Assembly: GCF_004349085.1 (NCBI RefSeq)
Contig: NZ_SMFM01000005.1
Span: 1 to 64,000, forward strand
DNA from: Flavobacterium caseinilyticum
GTDB taxonomy: Bacteria; Bacteroidota; Bacteroidia; Flavobacteriales; Flavobacteriaceae
Reading direction: 5' to 3'
Length of the DNA stretch: 64,000 nt
Shown here: positions 1 to 8,924 of the stretch, piece after piece
How positions within the stretch are numbered: position 1 is the first letter of the stretch
Layout: every line of letters begins with the position of its first letter
Position numbers and translations under genes: made by a program
The notes under the pieces: generated by a model
The model's database searches: none
What the model was told of the DNA's origin: nothing
What the model saw: only the letters and a program-made list of their open reading frames with translations

Positions 1-95
1 TCTTAAAACGGCTGTCAATTCAATATGTCTAGGAACGTGTTCTTATCTTTTTTTCCCTTCATTTGAGTCACATTGTGTCTCTCTGGAAGCGGGTG

Positions 96-125
96 CAAAA
101 GTACAACTTTCTTTTTAACTGGCAA
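96..125 (-). promoter_or_regulatory. tandem strong promoter 1 (leftward)
   Basis: On the minus strand a TTG (123-125) is followed by 19 bp and TACTTTTG (96-103), matching the Bacteroidetes sigma factor consensus TTG-N19-TAnnTTTG. The start region reads CACCCGC, shared with the two promoters behind it. Transcription would run out of the left edge, probably into an rRNA operon (inference). Confidence 0.7.
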
Positions 126-219
126 GTAAATTTTGAAGTTTTTTTGAAATAATTTTTATCTCGTTTTCTTCTCGTTTTCTTATCAATCTATCAAGGAACT
201 TTGCTTGTTTTGCGGGGTG

Positions 220-250
220 CAAATGTAACATCCGTTTTCTAATCTCACAA
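220..250 (-). promoter_or_regulatory. tandem strong promoter 2 (leftward)
   Basis: Minus-strand TTG (248-250), 20 bp spacer and TACATTTG (220-227), followed by the same GC-rich start region (CACCCCGC). It lies 124 bp behind promoter 1. An A/T-rich tract precedes the TTG, as expected of an UP-like element. Confidence 0.7.
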
Positions 251-340
251 GCTTTTTTTAATCTTTTTTAGAAAATAAATTTTCTGTTTGATTCGTTTTG
301 CTTGCCAGTATTTGAAAGAACGTCTGCGTTGTTGCGGGTG

Positions 341-370
341 CAAAACTACACCGTTTATTGGGTTATTCAA
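341..370 (-). promoter_or_regulatory. tandem strong promoter 3 (leftward)
   Basis: Minus-strand TTG (368-370), 19 bp spacer and TAGTTTTG (341-348), followed by CACCCGC. It lies 121 bp behind promoter 2. The near-constant spacing suggests the array arose by tandem duplication of a unit of about 122 bp. Confidence 0.7.
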
Positions 371-774
371 GCTTTTTTAATACTTTTTTTTGATGTTTTA
401 TTAAAGTAAACTTTAACTCGCTGAAACCGTGAATTTTGAAAGTAAAAGTTTTTTCATCTCCTCAGCCTTCTCCGAAGGAAATGGTGATGAAATGGCTAAA
501 AACTGTGGATGTCTTTATATATCGGTGTTCTTGTTCTTTTGAAATTCACACCTTATGCCTGTTTTTACTGCTTCCGACTTCGCTTTGCATCCTTAAAAAG
601 TCATCGGTTACTATCATAAGAACAAAAACAAAAGATTTAAACCAGTTAAATTGATTTATCCTATACCTTATATATAGATGGACAATGCTTTTATAATCTC
701 TCCTATATATGGTTACCGGATTTTATGTTGGTGTGAGTTCTTCTACTCTTGATTTAACTGAATATCTTAATTAT

Positions 775-854
775 TCGAGGACCGCGTTAGGGATAGCAGC
801 GAAAAGCCCACAGTCCCGCCTTTTGCGGGGCGAGGACTTGTAGCGAAAAGCCCG
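775..854. repeat. dispersed flavobacterial intergenic repeat (partial copy)
   Basis: This contains GGGATAGCAGCGAAAAGCCC-type sequence, a short GC-rich hairpin, then TAGCGAAAAGCCC. It resembles one half of the repeats at 2789-2892 and 28971-29052 (shared core like TTTTCGCTGCTATC on the opposite strand). No coding capacity. Confidence 0.55.
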
Positions 855-855
855 A

Positions 856-916
856 CTTATTATATAAAGAGAGGCGATTATCCTTTTTGGATAATCGCCT
901 CTCTTTATATAATAAG
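856..916. terminator. perfect 28-bp inverted repeat
   Basis: Two 28-nt arms (856-883 and 889-916) are exact reverse complements around a TTTTT loop. It lies just past the stop of the minus-strand gene ending at 934, so a terminator for that gene is the simplest reading. The arms are unusually long and perfect for a terminator. Confidence 0.6.
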
Positions 917-933
917 GAACGCACAAATGAATT

Positions 934-1611
934 TTATTTCTTCAGATTTTCGGCTCTGGCCTCCCAGGAATCCGTTAGGTTATTATAATCCACTGGTGTT
1001 GCCGGATTTTGGTTTTGCAATCTTCCGGAGTCAAATGCCCGAACTAATATTGTTTCTATCAAATAGTCTACATTAACATCGAAAGGCGCATACTTTGTTT
1101 TTAAATTGATATCAAACATACTTGCCGCCGTATTTGACCAAAATGCTTTCCAACCACTTTTGAGGCTTTTCACCAATTCATATGTTGTGGTGCCTGTTTG
1201 ACGATGAATCAATTTGACTAATATTTGACCTTGTTTACGGGAAAGCTTTTTGAGCTTGGCTTCGAACTCGTCATTCAAATAACTTTCTACTATTTTGAAA
1301 TATCTTTTTTTCTCCTTATTAGTTTTCAGGTTTGCCATTCCTTTATTAAGAATAGTTAATCGCTCTGAGGCTAGTTTTGCATATGGATAGGTTTTATAAA
1401 CCCTACTTTGAAGCAATAAAAACTGCTTTCTAGCTTCAGGATCCGTTTTTCCCTTGTATATTAAAATCTCCGGTAATTGAATGGTGTCATTAAGAATAAA
1501 TTCATCTTCTCCTAATTCGTACCCCATCTTTGTGGTATCCTGAGGTATTACCTGTCCATTTACAGACAGAGTGGTAAATAAACAAAATAACAAAAATTTA
1601 ATTAGCTTCAT
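934..1611 (-). CDS. DUF4294 family secreted protein
   Basis: About 225 residues if started at the ATG at 1611; the frame is open to 1632. The 1611 start gives a proper signal peptide (MKLIKFLLFCLFTTLSVNG), whereas the upstream ATG adds seven residues. After the signal comes a conserved stretch with an E-L-G-E-D-E segment, then K-T-Y-P-Y-A-K and a basic helical region. These resemble the DUF4294 family of unknown function common in Flavobacteria. It is likely periplasmic. It is transcribed divergently from the M42 peptidase, with a minus-strand -7 box (TAATTTTG) at 1630-1637. The biochemical role is unknown. Confidence 0.8.
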   Translation of the reverse strand: MKLIKFLLFCLFTTLSVNGQVIPQDTTKMGYELGEDEFILNDTIQLPEILIYKGKTDPEARKQFLLLQSRVYKTYPYAKLASERLTILNKGMANLKTNKEKKRYFKIVESYLNDEFEAKLKKLSRKQGQILVKLIHRQTGTTTYELVKSLKSGWKAFWSNTAASMFDINLKTKYAPFDVNVDYLIETILVRAFDSGRLQNQNPATPVDYNNLTDSWEARAENLKK

Positions 1612-1693
1612 ATAGAGAAATTTTATTGCCAAAATTATACATTATATCAACAACTGTAATGCCAAATTTATAATTTAGCAAAAAAATAATTTT

Positions 1694-2782
1694 ATGAGCA
1701 CTAAATCAATATTAAACAAGTCATCACTTGAGTTTTTAGAAAACTACCTTAATAATGCATCACCTACAGGATATGAAAGTGGCGGGCAGAAATTATGGAT
1801 GGAATACTTGAAACCTTATGTAGATACTTTTATAACGGATACCTACGGTTCTGCTGTTGGAATCATAAATCCGGATGCACCATATAAGGTAGTGATTGAA
1901 GGTCATGCTGACGAAATTTCCTGGTACGTAAATTATATTACGGATGATGGGTTGATCTATGTAATAAGAAACGGTGGCTCTGATCACCAAATTGCACCTT
2001 CAAAACGCGTTAACATTCATACTAAATCAGGAATTGTAAAAGGGGTTTTTGGCTGGCCGGCTATTCATACTCGAAACAGAGATAAAGAAGAAGCGGCAAA
2101 AGTTGACAATCTATTTATTGACATTGGTTGTGAAACTAAAGAACAAGTTGATAAAATGGGCGTTCATGTAGGTTGCGTGATTACATATCCTGATGAATTC
2201 ATGATTTTGAACGAAAACAAATTTGTTTGCCGCGCCATTGACAACCGTATGGGCGGGTTTATGATTGCCGAAGTGGCTCGTTTGCTACACGAAAACAAAA
2301 TAAAACTTCCTTTTGGATTGTATATCACTAATTCCGTTCAGGAAGAAGTAGGTCTTCGTGGTGCAGAAATGATTACCAAAACGATCAAACCCAACGTAGC
2401 CATTGTTACCGATGTTTGTCATGACTCCACTACTCCAATGATCGAAAAGAAAATTGAAGGAGATACAAAAATTGGTCGAGGACCTGTAGTCACTTATGCG
2501 CCTGCAGTTCAAAATAATTTGAGAGAACTGATTTTAGAAACTGCAATGGCAAAAGAAATTCCGTTCCAAAGGTTGGCTTCTTCTCGCGTTACCGGCACAG
2601 ATACTGATGCTTTTGCGTACAGTAATGGCGGTGTTGCTTCGGCTTTGATATCTTTGCCGTTGCGATATATGCACACTACGGTTGAAATGGTACATCGTGA
2701 TGACGTTGAAAACGTGATTAAATTAATTTATGAAACCTTATTGAAATTAGAAAACGAAGAAACATTCTCTTATTTCAAATAG
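1694..2782 (+). CDS. M42 family metallopeptidase (glutamyl-aminopeptidase type)
   Basis: 362 residues, the usual length for M42 co-catalytic zinc aminopeptidases, which form cytosolic tetrahedral complexes and trim peptides. Visible metal and catalytic motifs are GHADE (His71, Asp73), AIDNR (bridging Asp183), QEEVG (Glu217 as base, Glu218 as ligand), VTDVCHD (Asp240) and a C-terminal RYMHTTVE histidine. There is no signal peptide. It stands alone between a divergent DUF4294 gene and a repeat plus terminator. Family assignment is firm; the substrate is not known. Confidence 0.92.
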   Translation: MSTKSILNKSSLEFLENYLNNASPTGYESGGQKLWMEYLKPYVDTFITDTYGSAVGIINPDAPYKVVIEGHADEISWYVNYITDDGLIYVIRNGGSDHQIAPSKRVNIHTKSGIVKGVFGWPAIHTRNRDKEEAAKVDNLFIDIGCETKEQVDKMGVHVGCVITYPDEFMILNENKFVCRAIDNRMGGFMIAEVARLLHENKIKLPFGLYITNSVQEEVGLRGAEMITKTIKPNVAIVTDVCHDSTTPMIEKKIEGDTKIGRGPVVTYAPAVQNNLRELILETAMAKEIPFQRLASSRVTGTDTDAFAYSNGGVASALISLPLRYMHTTVEMVHRDDVENVIKLIYETLLKLENEETFSYFK

Positions 2783-2788
2783 TTTTTA

Positions 2789-2892
2789 GGAGCTAATCCC
2801 GCTATCCGTTACAATCTTTCTAGTCCTGAACTTGTTTCAGGATCCTGAAATAAATTCAGGACTAGAAAGGATTTCCGCTTTTATCGGGGCTA
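2789..2892 (+). repeat. dispersed intergenic repeat with variable hairpin core
   Basis: Conserved ends (GGAGCTAATCCCGCTATCCG at the left, GATTTCCGC...ATCGGGGCTA at the right) surround a long stem (about 2817-2871) built around TCTAGTCCTGAA and its complement. The element begins six bases after the M42 stop. The same ends, with a different core, occur in reverse orientation at 28971-29052. Confidence 0.75.
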
Positions 2893-2929
2893 AAAACCGC
2901 AGTTCAAATTATGAATTGCGGTTTTTTTA
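2893..2929 (+). terminator. rho-independent terminator
   Basis: An AACCGCAGTTCA stem with a TGAATTGCGGTT partner is followed by a run of T. It ends transcription of the M42 gene and repeat. A near-identical hairpin occurs at 3411-3450. Confidence 0.75.
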
Positions 2930-2956
2930 TTAAATTTACTCAATCAATTCTTAAAA

Positions 2957-3412
2957 ATGCAATCAACTACCACATCAATCGAAGCCTATTTAGACGAAAT
3001 TCCAGAAGAGAGAAAAGATGCTTTTACAAGACTTCGAGAAACTATTCTTGAAAATATTCCAAATGGATTTGTTGAACAAATGTCCTATGGTATGATCGGT
3101 TATGTTGTGCCACATTCCATTTATCCAAACGGCTATCATTGTGATCCAAAATTACCGTTACCTTTCATAAGTATTGCTTCGCAGAAAAATTTCATCGCAT
3201 TTTACCACATGGGAATTTATGCCAAGCCGGAATTACTCAATTGGTTTATTACTGAATACCCAAAACAAAGTGAACAAAAATTAGATATGGGAAAAAGTTG
3301 CATCCGATTTAAAAAGATGGACCAAATCCCGTTTGACTTAATTGCTGAACTCGTCCAAAAAATTTCGATTCAGGAATGGATTAATTGTTATGAATCAGCA
3401 TTTAAAAAATAA
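2957..3412 (+). CDS. DUF1801 domain protein
   Basis: 151 residues. The N-terminal pattern (YLDEIPEERKDAFTRLRETI), the MSYGMIGYVVP segment and an S-C-I-R-F-K element near the C terminus are typical of DUF1801 (YdhG-like) proteins. These are small soluble proteins with a fold related to iron-chaperone frataxin-like domains and no agreed function. No signal peptide or membrane segment. It is monocistronic, flanked by two nearly identical terminator hairpins and converging on purC. Confidence 0.82.
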   Translation: MQSTTTSIEAYLDEIPEERKDAFTRLRETILENIPNGFVEQMSYGMIGYVVPHSIYPNGYHCDPKLPLPFISIASQKNFIAFYHMGIYAKPELLNWFITEYPKQSEQKLDMGKSCIRFKKMDQIPFDLIAELVQKISIQEWINCYESAFKK

Positions 3413-3450
3413 AAAAAACCGCAATTCAAAATTATGAATTGCGGTCTTAT
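3411..3450. terminator. bidirectional terminator
   Basis: An A-rich run, ACCGCAATTCA, a short loop and TGAATTGCGGT, then a T-rich tract. It lies between the convergent DUF1801 and purC genes and serves both. It is nearly the same sequence as the hairpin at 2893-2929. Confidence 0.75.
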
Positions 3451-3469
3451 TTATTTTTATAAAATTGTC

Positions 3470-4423
3470 CTATCTATTCGCTAGATATTCCAAAACATTT
3501 TTTTCGATTCTTTCATCTATATTGGTGATATCTGCTTTTACAAATTTCTCTCCTAAGATATTTTCGTATAATTCAATATATCTTTCAGAAACTGTTTGGA
3601 TGTATTCATCAGTCATTTCAGGAATTTGTTGCCCTTCCAAACCTTGAAAACCATTTTCGATTAACCAACGACGAACAAACTCTTTCGATAATTGTTTCTG
3701 TTCTTCACCGCTATTTTGACGTTCTTGGTATCCTTCTGCGTAAAAATAACGAGAAGAATCCGGTGTATGAATTTCGTCAATCAAGACAATTACCCCTTCT
3801 TTAGTTTTACCAAATTCATATTTGGTATCCACCAAAATCAAACCACGACTAGCAGCAATTTCAGTTCCTCTTTGATATAAATCTCTTGTGAATTTTTCTA
3901 AAACAACATAATCTTCTTCAGAGACAATTCCTTTCAATAAAATATCCTCCCGCAAAATGTCAGCATCATGTTCTCCGTTATCCGCTTTAGTTGTTGGTGT
4001 AATAATAGGTTCAGGGAATTTATCATTTTCCTTCAAATAGTCAGGCATTGAAACTCCGCATATTTCTCTTTTGCCAAGAGCGTATTCACGTGCAGCATGT
4101 CCCGAAAGATAACCACGGATTACCATTTCTACTTTGAAAGGCTCACATAAATGACCCACCGCAACATTAGGATCAGGAGTTGCAATCAACCAGTTGGGAA
4201 CAATATCCTCGGTCAATTCCATAAATTTAGTAGCAATCTGGTTTAGAATTTGCCCTTTGTATGGAATTCCTTTTGGCAAAACTACATCAAAAGCCGAAAG
4301 CCTATCCGTAGCTACCATAACCAAAAGTTCGTCATTGATATTATACACTTCTCTTACTTTACCGCGGTAAACAGATTTCTGGTTTGGAAAATTAAAATCA
4401 GTAGTTGTGATGGTGTTGCTCAT
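3470..4423 (-). CDS. purC: phosphoribosylaminoimidazole-succinocarboxamide synthase (SAICAR synthetase)
   Basis: 317 residues, the long form typical of Bacteroidetes. It catalyses the ATP-dependent joining of CAIR and aspartate in purine biosynthesis. Visible motifs are YRGKVREVY (nucleotide binding), [25 protein letters not shown], and the LVDTKYEFG and [13 protein letters not shown] segments. Cytosolic. It is not in a pur operon here. A minus-strand -7 box (TAAATTTG, 4459-4466) lies about 35 bp before the ATG. Identification is secure. Confidence 0.96.
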   Translation of the reverse strand: MSNTITTTDFNFPNQKSVYRGKVREVYNINDELLVMVATDRLSAFDVVLPKGIPYKGQILNQIATKFMELTEDIVPNWLIATPDPNVAVGHLCEPFKVEMVIRGYLSGHAAREYALGKREICGVSMPDYLKENDKFPEPIITPTTKADNGEHDADILREDILLKGIVSEEDYVVLEKFTRDLYQRGTEIAASRGLILVDTKYEFGKTKEGVIVLIDEIHTPDSSRYFYAEGYQERQNSGEEQKQLSKEFVRRWLIENGFQGLEGQQIPEMTDEYIQTVSERYIELYENILGEKFVKADITNIDERIEKNVLEYLANR

Positions 4424-4458
4424 TATACTAGTTGTGTGTGTGTTTATTTTTGTTTCTG

Positions 4459-4466
4459 CAAATTTA
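4459..4466 (-). promoter_or_regulatory. purC promoter -7 element
   Basis: TAAATTTG on the minus strand matches the TAnnTTTG box and leaves a leader of roughly 25-30 nt before the purC start. No strong -33 element was identified. Confidence 0.5.
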
Positions 4467-4526
4467 AAACTATTTCATAGAGTTTCGCAAAGAAGAGAAC
4501 TCTTAAATTTAATTTTATCTCTAAAG

Positions 4527-6875
4527 TTATTTTTTAAGCAAGGTGTCGTTGAATAAATTTAAGATTCGGCTGTATTCATCTACCCACGAATAAGTTTCTT
4601 TAAAACCATGAGCTTCCACCGGGAAACTTGCTAAACTCCATTTTTTCTTACCTAATTCGATAAAACGCTGAGACAAACGAACAATATCTTTATATTCCAC
4701 ATTGTCATCTACCATTCCGTGAAGCATCAACAAATCGCCTTGTAAATTATCTGCAAAATAGATTGGAGAACTTTTCTTGTAAGCATCCGGATCCGTCTCA
4801 GGGAAATTAAGAATGTTTCCGGTGTAACCATGATTGTAATGCGCCCAATCCGTAACAGAACGTAAAGCAGCTCCCGAAGCAAACTCTTTTGGAGTTGTTA
4901 GCATTCCCATCAACGTGATGAAACCTCCATAAGAACCACCATAAATCCCAACTCTTGACGCGTCAATTCCGTAATTTTCGACTAGATATTTCTTGCCGTC
5001 AATTTGATCCGTTAAATCTTTTCCGCCCATAAACCGGTAAATTCCTGTTCTAAAATCACGTCCGTATCCATCGCTGCCTCTATAATCAATATCTAAAACG
5101 GTATAGCCTAAATCGACCAATAGATTATGAAACATGTATTCTCTGTGGTACGTACTCCAAAAGTTATGAGCGTTTTGCAAATAACCGGCACCATGCACAA
5201 ACAAAATGGCTGCTTTGTTCGCATTTGCAGTTTGTGGTTTGTACAATCTGGCATTTACGGGAGTTCCATCCTGCGCTTTGAAAGTGATTACTTCCGGTTC
5301 ACGCCAAGAATATCCTTTGAAACTGTCAGATGTTGATGACGTAATCTGATTTAAGTTGGTATTCTTTTTATTAGGCGCTACATACAGTTCCCAAGGTTTA
5401 TTTTTATAGGAATAACGAACCAATAAGGAACTTTCGTCTGGTGATAAACTCACTTCATGAGCGCCATCTTTTGTTAAAATAGGTTGCAAAACGGCATTTG
5501 CGACGTCTAATTTATAAAAGTTTCTGTTTCCCGGATGCGTAGTTGTTGTGGTTAAATAAAAAGACTTTTTATCTTTTGCCAAACTTACGTTACGCACTTC
5601 CCAATTTCCTTTAGTCAACTGTGTTTTCTTTTTTGACTTTAAATTATATGAATACAAATGAGAATAACCCGTTTCTTCGGACTGAAAATAAACAGTTTCA
5701 TTATCCCCCAAAAATCCAAGCGTTCCTCTACCATACGAATTAGAAGGAATTCCAGGTCCGCCAATCCAAGCTTCATCATGTTGATGATCTATTTCCTGAA
5801 AAGTCCCATTTTGTAAATTCAAACTAACAATCCATCGGTCTTTGTTATCCTGACTTCTAATTTCACTAATTGCATACGAACCATTTTCATTGTAAATAGG
5901 TTCTTGAACAACAATCAATTTATCCTTTTTCTCAACAGTTTTTGATTTTTCATAGGTCTCAAAATATTTAGGAACATCCTGAATATGACTTAACGATGAA
6001 AAATTCAAGAAATAAACAGAATCTTTGGCGATGTTATAAATCCCGAATTTAGTTGCCAACAAATTATCTACAGAAACTTTTTCCTTCGTGTCTTCAATTT
6101 GGTTGAAACCATCGGCTGTTATAAAACGTTCCATTTTTTCACTTTTTCGTTCCGAATCTTCTATTAATCTGAAGGTGGCGAAATTTCCTTTTGGATCTAC
6201 TTTCAAGCTTCCAAAAGTGTTTTTTCCATAATAATAAGGTTTTGGAAAATCCGATTTTGTAGTTTTTGATTTTGCCAAATTCCATTTTTTCAGTGCTTCT
6301 TGATCTCTTACAAATTGAAATAATTCCTCTTGTTGGCTTTTCAAAAAAGAGCCTTTATCAGTGGCTTTCTCATCTGATTTTCCTTTACGAAAGTTCGTGA
6401 TTTGAATAATCGAACCTTCATTGGTATTGAACTGAAAAAGGTTTTCATTTTGTCTGAAATAAAGTACTCCTGGAACTACACCCATTTGCAAATTAGCAAT
6501 CGGACTGCTTTGTTGATACAATTTTTTTGAGGTTTTACTTTTTACAGAATACGAAAACAATCTTCCTTTATCGATGTAATAATACAAATCCAGATTGTTT
6601 GTTTTCTTGAAATCTAATTTTGAAAAAGCAGCTTCATTTGGTGTTGCCAATTCAGGTTTTGATAATCCATTTTTCCAAAAATAAGTACTGGTACCCAATT
6701 CATTATTTGGGTTCCAATCAAAATAAACTTTCTGTCCATCTAAAGACCATCTTTCATTCTCTGGTTGCGCACCAATGAAAGCATTGCCTTTCATGATTTC
6801 TTCCAGTTTTAGCGTTTGACTTTGAATTGCTATGGAAAACAAAATACAGATAACAAGGATTATTTTTTTGTTCAT
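4527..6875 (-). CDS. S9 family prolyl oligopeptidase / DPP IV-like peptidase
   Basis: 782 residues with an N-terminal signal peptide (MNKKIILVICILFSIAIQSQ), so exported to the periplasm. Residues of about 30-500 have the repetitive beta-propeller character of the DPP IV N-terminal domain. The C-terminal 250 residues are the alpha/beta hydrolase. The nucleophile Ser648 lies in GGSYGG, the acid lies in VDDNV (723/724) and His756 in EAHGF. Such enzymes release dipeptides or cleave after proline. Monocistronic, same strand as purC. The cleavage specificity cannot be read from sequence. Confidence 0.92.
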   Translation of the reverse strand: MNKKIILVICILFSIAIQSQTLKLEEIMKGNAFIGAQPENERWSLDGQKVYFDWNPNNELGTSTYFWKNGLSKPELATPNEAAFSKLDFKKTNNLDLYYYIDKGRLFSYSVKSKTSKKLYQQSSPIANLQMGVVPGVLYFRQNENLFQFNTNEGSIIQITNFRKGKSDEKATDKGSFLKSQQEELFQFVRDQEALKKWNLAKSKTTKSDFPKPYYYGKNTFGSLKVDPKGNFATFRLIEDSERKSEKMERFITADGFNQIEDTKEKVSVDNLLATKFGIYNIAKDSVYFLNFSSLSHIQDVPKYFETYEKSKTVEKKDKLIVVQEPIYNENGSYAISEIRSQDNKDRWIVSLNLQNGTFQEIDHQHDEAWIGGPGIPSNSYGRGTLGFLGDNETVYFQSEETGYSHLYSYNLKSKKKTQLTKGNWEVRNVSLAKDKKSFYLTTTTTHPGNRNFYKLDVANAVLQPILTKDGAHEVSLSPDESSLLVRYSYKNKPWELYVAPNKKNTNLNQITSSTSDSFKGYSWREPEVITFKAQDGTPVNARLYKPQTANANKAAILFVHGAGYLQNAHNFWSTYHREYMFHNLLVDLGYTVLDIDYRGSDGYGRDFRTGIYRFMGGKDLTDQIDGKKYLVENYGIDASRVGIYGGSYGGFITLMGMLTTPKEFASGAALRSVTDWAHYNHGYTGNILNFPETDPDAYKKSSPIYFADNLQGDLLMLHGMVDDNVEYKDIVRLSQRFIELGKKKWSLASFPVEAHGFKETYSWVDEYSRILNLFNDTLLKK

Positions 6876-6924
6876 TTGGTTTTAGTTTAATGTGTAAATA
6901 GAGAAATATCGTTGGTTAAAAAAA

Positions 6925-7740
6925 TTAAGTATTTAATAATTCCTGAGCTATATATTTGGCAACTCCTTCATTATCATTAGTCATAATTACTTCTAAATGT
7001 GAAAGTTTATTTTTCAGGCTCTCAGGTGCGTTTCCCATCACCAAAGCTTTACCAGAGGATTTGAGCATATTTTCATCATTATAGCCATCACCAAAAGAAA
7101 TGCTTTGTTCGAAAACAAAATTCTCTTTTTCCAAGATTTTGGCAATCGCAAAACTTTTGTCTACAGCCTTGTCCATAAATTCCAAACAAATAGGTAGACT
7201 GAAAGCATGACTAAAAATTGCTGAATGATTTTCTAAAATTCGGTCTCTTAATTCAATTAATTTCGAATGTTTTTCGTGTGTGAAGAATAATTTTATTCCG
7301 CTGACATCATCCAAAGTATCGAAATCAACAATTTCAGGTAAGTAATTTAATTCTGTCTGAAAACTATTTAATTTTTCATTTATTTTATTGGTTTGCCAAA
7401 CATTTTCTTTGAATAAAACGGTCGTAATCTCCGGGTCTATACCTAAATTTAATATTGATTTAATATCGTCACTATTTATATCAAAAGAAAAAAGCAATTC
7501 TTTTTCAGGAGAATGAATTCGAGCGCCATTTGAAGTAACTAAATAAACCGGACATCCTAATCCTTCCACTAAAGGCATTGCATCCAAGTGGTGGCGGCCT
7601 GTTGCTACAATAATTAAATAGTTTTGATTGTGAAGTTCTTGAAAAACAGTTTTGGTATATTGGGAAATTTTGTGATCTGAATTGAGTAGAGTTCCGTCTA
7701 AATCACTGATAACTACTTTAATTTTTTCTTTTAAAATCAT
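6925..7740 (-). CDS. Cof-type HAD-IIB phosphatase
   Basis: 271 residues. HAD motif I is SDLDGTLLNSD (aspartate nucleophile), motif II lies in IVATGRH, and motif IV is SFGDGYNDENML. The large C2 cap between them is typical of the Cof/YidA subfamily, which dephosphorylates sugar phosphates and other small phosphometabolites in the cytosol. The gene starts about 50 nt downstream of nothing else on its strand and is followed by the S9 peptidase 49 nt away, so co-transcription is possible. The substrate is unknown. Confidence 0.9.
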   Translation of the reverse strand: MILKEKIKVVISDLDGTLLNSDHKISQYTKTVFQELHNQNYLIIVATGRHHLDAMPLVEGLGCPVYLVTSNGARIHSPEKELLFSFDINSDDIKSILNLGIDPEITTVLFKENVWQTNKINEKLNSFQTELNYLPEIVDFDTLDDVSGIKLFFTHEKHSKLIELRDRILENHSAIFSHAFSLPICLEFMDKAVDKSFAIAKILEKENFVFEQSISFGDGYNDENMLKSSGKALVMGNAPESLKNKLSHLEVIMTNDNEGVAKYIAQELLNT

Positions 7741-7861
7741 TTCTTTTTCACTGACATTTTATTAATTCCAAATTTATTGCATTTATAAGACATACAAAAG
7801 GAATCAATTGGATTTTATTTAAAGCTTTGCGGATAAACTGGTACTTTTTTTATAAAAATAA

Positions 7862-7915
7862 TGAAGCGGAAAGAAAATTCATTTACTACTTAAAATGAAC
7901 TCGCTTTCCGCTTCA
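7862..7915. terminator. terminator of the phoH transcript
   Basis: GAAGCGGAAAG and CTTTCCGCTTC form the outer stem, with TTCATTT/AAATGAA nested inside. It lies 37 nt past the stop of the minus-strand phoH gene. Confidence 0.6.
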
Positions 7916-7951
7916 AACTTCTTTGTTTCTGATTACAACGAGGTTTTTATC

Positions 7952-8902
7952 CTAATCTGTATTCTCAATTGTCTTATACGCATCAATCACTTTCTTAACT
8001 AATCGGTGACGCACAATGTCTTTGTCATCCAGATAGATAATTCCAATTCCTTCGACGTCTTTAAGAACTAATAAAGCCTCTTTGAGTCCGGAAATAGTTC
8101 GTCTTGGCAAATCAACCTGACCCGGATCACCGGTTATCATAAATTTAGCACTTTTCCCCATACGAGTCAAAAACATTTTCATTTGCGAATGCGTGGTATT
8201 CTGGGCTTCATCCAGAATTACAAATGCATGATCTAGTGTTCGTCCGCGCATGAATGCCAACGGCGCAATCTGAATTATTCCCTTTAAAATATAATCTTCC
8301 AGTTTTTCATTCGGCAACATATCGCGCAATGCATCATATAATGGTTGCATGTATGGATCCAGTTTTTCCTTCATATCACCCGGAAGAAAACCAAGATTCT
8401 CCCCTGCTTCAACTGCGGGACGCGTCAATATAATACGTTTGACCTGTTTTTCTTTCAGCGCTTTTATAGCCATGGCAACTCCCGTGTAGGTTTTTCCGGT
8501 TCCGGCTGGTCCAACGGCAAAAACCATATCATTTTTTTCCATCGTATCCACCAACAATTGCTGATTGGGCGTCATGGCTTTTATGATTTTTCCGCCTACT
8601 CCATGCACTAATATTTTATCCTGTCCCTGAAATTTTCTGTCTTCCTGAACGTCACCAAGAATTACGCGTTCAATTACATTGTTATCAATATTATTGTACC
8701 TGGAAAAGTGAACCATTAATCGTTGAAAACGTTTTTCGAACTCGTCCAAAACTTCTTTTTCACCAAAAGCTTTCAATGTTGTTCCCCGAGCGACAATTTT
8801 CAATTTTGGATAATATTTTTTAATTGTTTCAAGATGAGTGTCTTGAGCACCCCAAAAGTCTTTTGGAGCGATGTCTATGAGCTCGATTATTCTTTCGTTC
8901 AA
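7952..8902 (-). CDS. phoH: PhoH family ATPase
   Basis: 316 residues. An N-terminal KH-like or linker part (about 1-110) precedes a RecA-like ATPase with Walker A GPAGTGKT (131-138) and Walker B FVILDEAQN (about 229-237). The T-R-P-A-V-E-A-G-E-N-L-G-F-L-P-G-D motif is the family signature. PhoH proteins are cytosolic ATPases linked to RNA metabolism (YbeZ partners YbeY) and phosphate starvation. It lies 22 nt after the preceding minus-strand hypothetical gene, likely one operon. Family certain; precise role not. Confidence 0.94.
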   Translation of the reverse strand: MNERIIELIDIAPKDFWGAQDTHLETIKKYYPKLKIVARGTTLKAFGEKEVLDEFEKRFQRLMVHFSRYNNIDNNVIERVILGDVQEDRKFQGQDKILVHGVGGKIIKAMTPNQQLLVDTMEKNDMVFAVGPAGTGKTYTGVAMAIKALKEKQVKRIILTRPAVEAGENLGFLPGDMKEKLDPYMQPLYDALRDMLPNEKLEDYILKGIIQIAPLAFMRGRTLDHAFVILDEAQNTTHSQMKMFLTRMGKSAKFMITGDPGQVDLPRRTISGLKEALLVLKDVEGIGIIYLDDKDIVRHRLVKKVIDAYKTIENTD

Positions 8903-8924
8903 ATGATGTAGTTTTTAGGTTATT

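Larger units (their letters stand above)
1..933. other. non-coding region: rRNA-type promoter array, repeat and hairpin
   Basis: No convincing gene is present. Positions 96-370 carry three leftward promoters, listed separately. The far left (about 1-60), read on the minus strand, looks like the leader of a ribosomal RNA operon that would lie outside the window; this is inference. Positions 430-770 are AT-rich with no recognisable tRNA, gene or repeat. Positions 775-854 hold a copy of a dispersed repeat, and 856-916 a perfect hairpin that probably terminates the leftward gene ending at 934. Confidence 0.6.

Noticed and set aside
436..654. 72-codon plus-strand open frame before the DUF4294 gene
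   Set aside because: Low-complexity, no recognisable protein pattern, no promoter in the right direction, and it lies in the non-coding region behind the leftward promoters.
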